Source: Clostridiales bacterium (lineage in GTDB: Bacteria; Bacillota; Clostridia; Oscillospirales; Acutalibacteraceae). From it: a stretch of 6,372 bases of DNA. Numbering within the stretch: position 1 is the stretch's first letter; each line of letters begins with the position of its first letter. The position numbers and the translations under genes were made by a program. Under the pieces are notes generated by a model. That model was not told where the DNA came from. It ran no database searches and saw nothing but the letters and a program-made list of their open reading frames with translations. Location of the stretch: NCBI GenBank assembly GCA_012511485.1, contig JAAZFZ010000259.1, positions 1 to 6,372 on the forward strand, written 5' to 3'. Of this stretch, positions 6,041 through 6,372 are shown piece after piece.

Positions 6041-6372
6041 GTGGTTGACGCAATAATATATTCTGCAATTCTTACCTTTGTATTATTAGGCATAATTGCC
6101 TGCCTTTTCTTTGTTATGCTTCGCATTCTTCAGCCCAACAAGAGGGAGAATTACAGTGTGGTTATCATTGCCCATGAGGGGGATAAGAATGCCGCCAGCA
6201 AGCTTTCGACTGCAGGCATGAGAGTATCACTTATCGGTGACAGCTCCAGGGCAAGAATAATCATGGTCGATTACGGAATGGATAAAGAGGAGCGCAGAAT
6301 CTGTGAGAATATGTGCAGGACTTCAAAGGGCTTATACTTATGCAAGCCGGAGGAAATCACACAATACATACA
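6041..6372 (+). CDS. Small single-pass membrane protein, unknown function (3' part outside window)
   Basis: An open frame with no stop runs from a GTG at 6041 to the right edge, 110 codons plus two bases. I do not recognise a family. Residues 3-25 form one hydrophobic membrane segment (starting DAIIYSAILTFVLLGIIACL), followed by a positively charged stretch (MLRILQPNKR), so the rest most likely lies in the cytoplasm by the positive-inside rule. The soluble part contains alternating strands and helices: YSVVIIAHEGD, a helix with ASKLSTAGM, RARIIMVDYGMDKEERRICENM and a C-terminal KPEEITQYI. This reads as a small Rossmann-like alpha/beta domain, but no catalytic motif is evident. The start could also be ATG 6035 or 6017; only 6041 has a well-spaced ribosome binding site. 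It is 46 nt downstream of the ATP-grasp gene on the same strand, so co-transcription is plausible. Confidence 0.7.
   Translation, partial: MVDAIIYSAILTFVLLGIIACLFFVMLRILQPNKRENYSVVIIAHEGDKNAASKLSTAGMRVSLIGDSSRARIIMVDYGMDKEERRICENMCRTSKGLYLCKPEEITQYI

Noticed and set aside
5887..6126. 79-codon minus-strand frame spanning the gap after the ATP-grasp gene
   Set aside because: It overlaps the ATP-grasp C-terminus and the start of the plus-strand membrane protein, and has no supporting motif.

Overview
The window looks like chromosomal DNA from a strictly anaerobic Firmicute, most likely a gut-type member of class Clostridia (an Oscillospiraceae/Ruminococcaceae-like lineage is a guess). Reasons: an oxygen-sensitive glycyl radical enzyme (GRE) with its radical-SAM activase, strong AAGGAG-type ribosome binding sites, AT-rich intergenic DNA with sigma-A type promoters, a type A RNase P RNA and a LytR-CpsA-Psr cell-wall enzyme. 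No mobile element, CRISPR array, tRNA or rRNA is visible.

Left part (about 1-4484, minus strand). Four tightly packed genes are read leftwards: an LCP-family cell-wall ligase (4484-3390), a GRE-activating radical SAM enzyme (3412-2633, overlapping the LCP gene end by 23 nt), a 789-residue GRE of the eliminase type (2614-245), and the N-terminus of an FGGY carbohydrate kinase resembling sedoheptulokinase (232 to the left edge). Gaps are 18 and 12 nt, so this reads as one operon from a single promoter upstream of the LCP gene. The activase puts the radical on Gly762 of the GRE. The GRE then probably performs a C-O (or similar) elimination on a polyol, sugar or sugar derivative, and the kinase probably phosphorylates the substrate or a ketose-like product. 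The GRE keeps the radical Cys and the Cys-x-Glu base, but several residues that diol dehydratases use to hold their substrate appear to be changed. The true substrate is unknown, and this is the best candidate for an undescribed system here.

Middle (4485-4995). A compact divergent promoter region serves the LCP operon to the left and rnpB to the right. The rnpB gene (about 4624-4974) is clear: P1, P2, P3, P4 and P15 can all be folded by eye, and it has a near-perfect promoter (TTGACA, 17 nt, TAAAAT).

Right part (4996-6372, plus strand). Only 21 nt after the RNase P RNA, with no terminator visible, begins an ATP-grasp protein of the sugar-transfer-associated type. After a 46-nt gap comes the start of a small single-pass membrane protein of unknown function, cut by the window edge. 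LCP and sugar-transfer ATP-grasp proteins both point to envelope polymer work, so the radical-enzyme genes sit inside an otherwise housekeeping/envelope neighbourhood.
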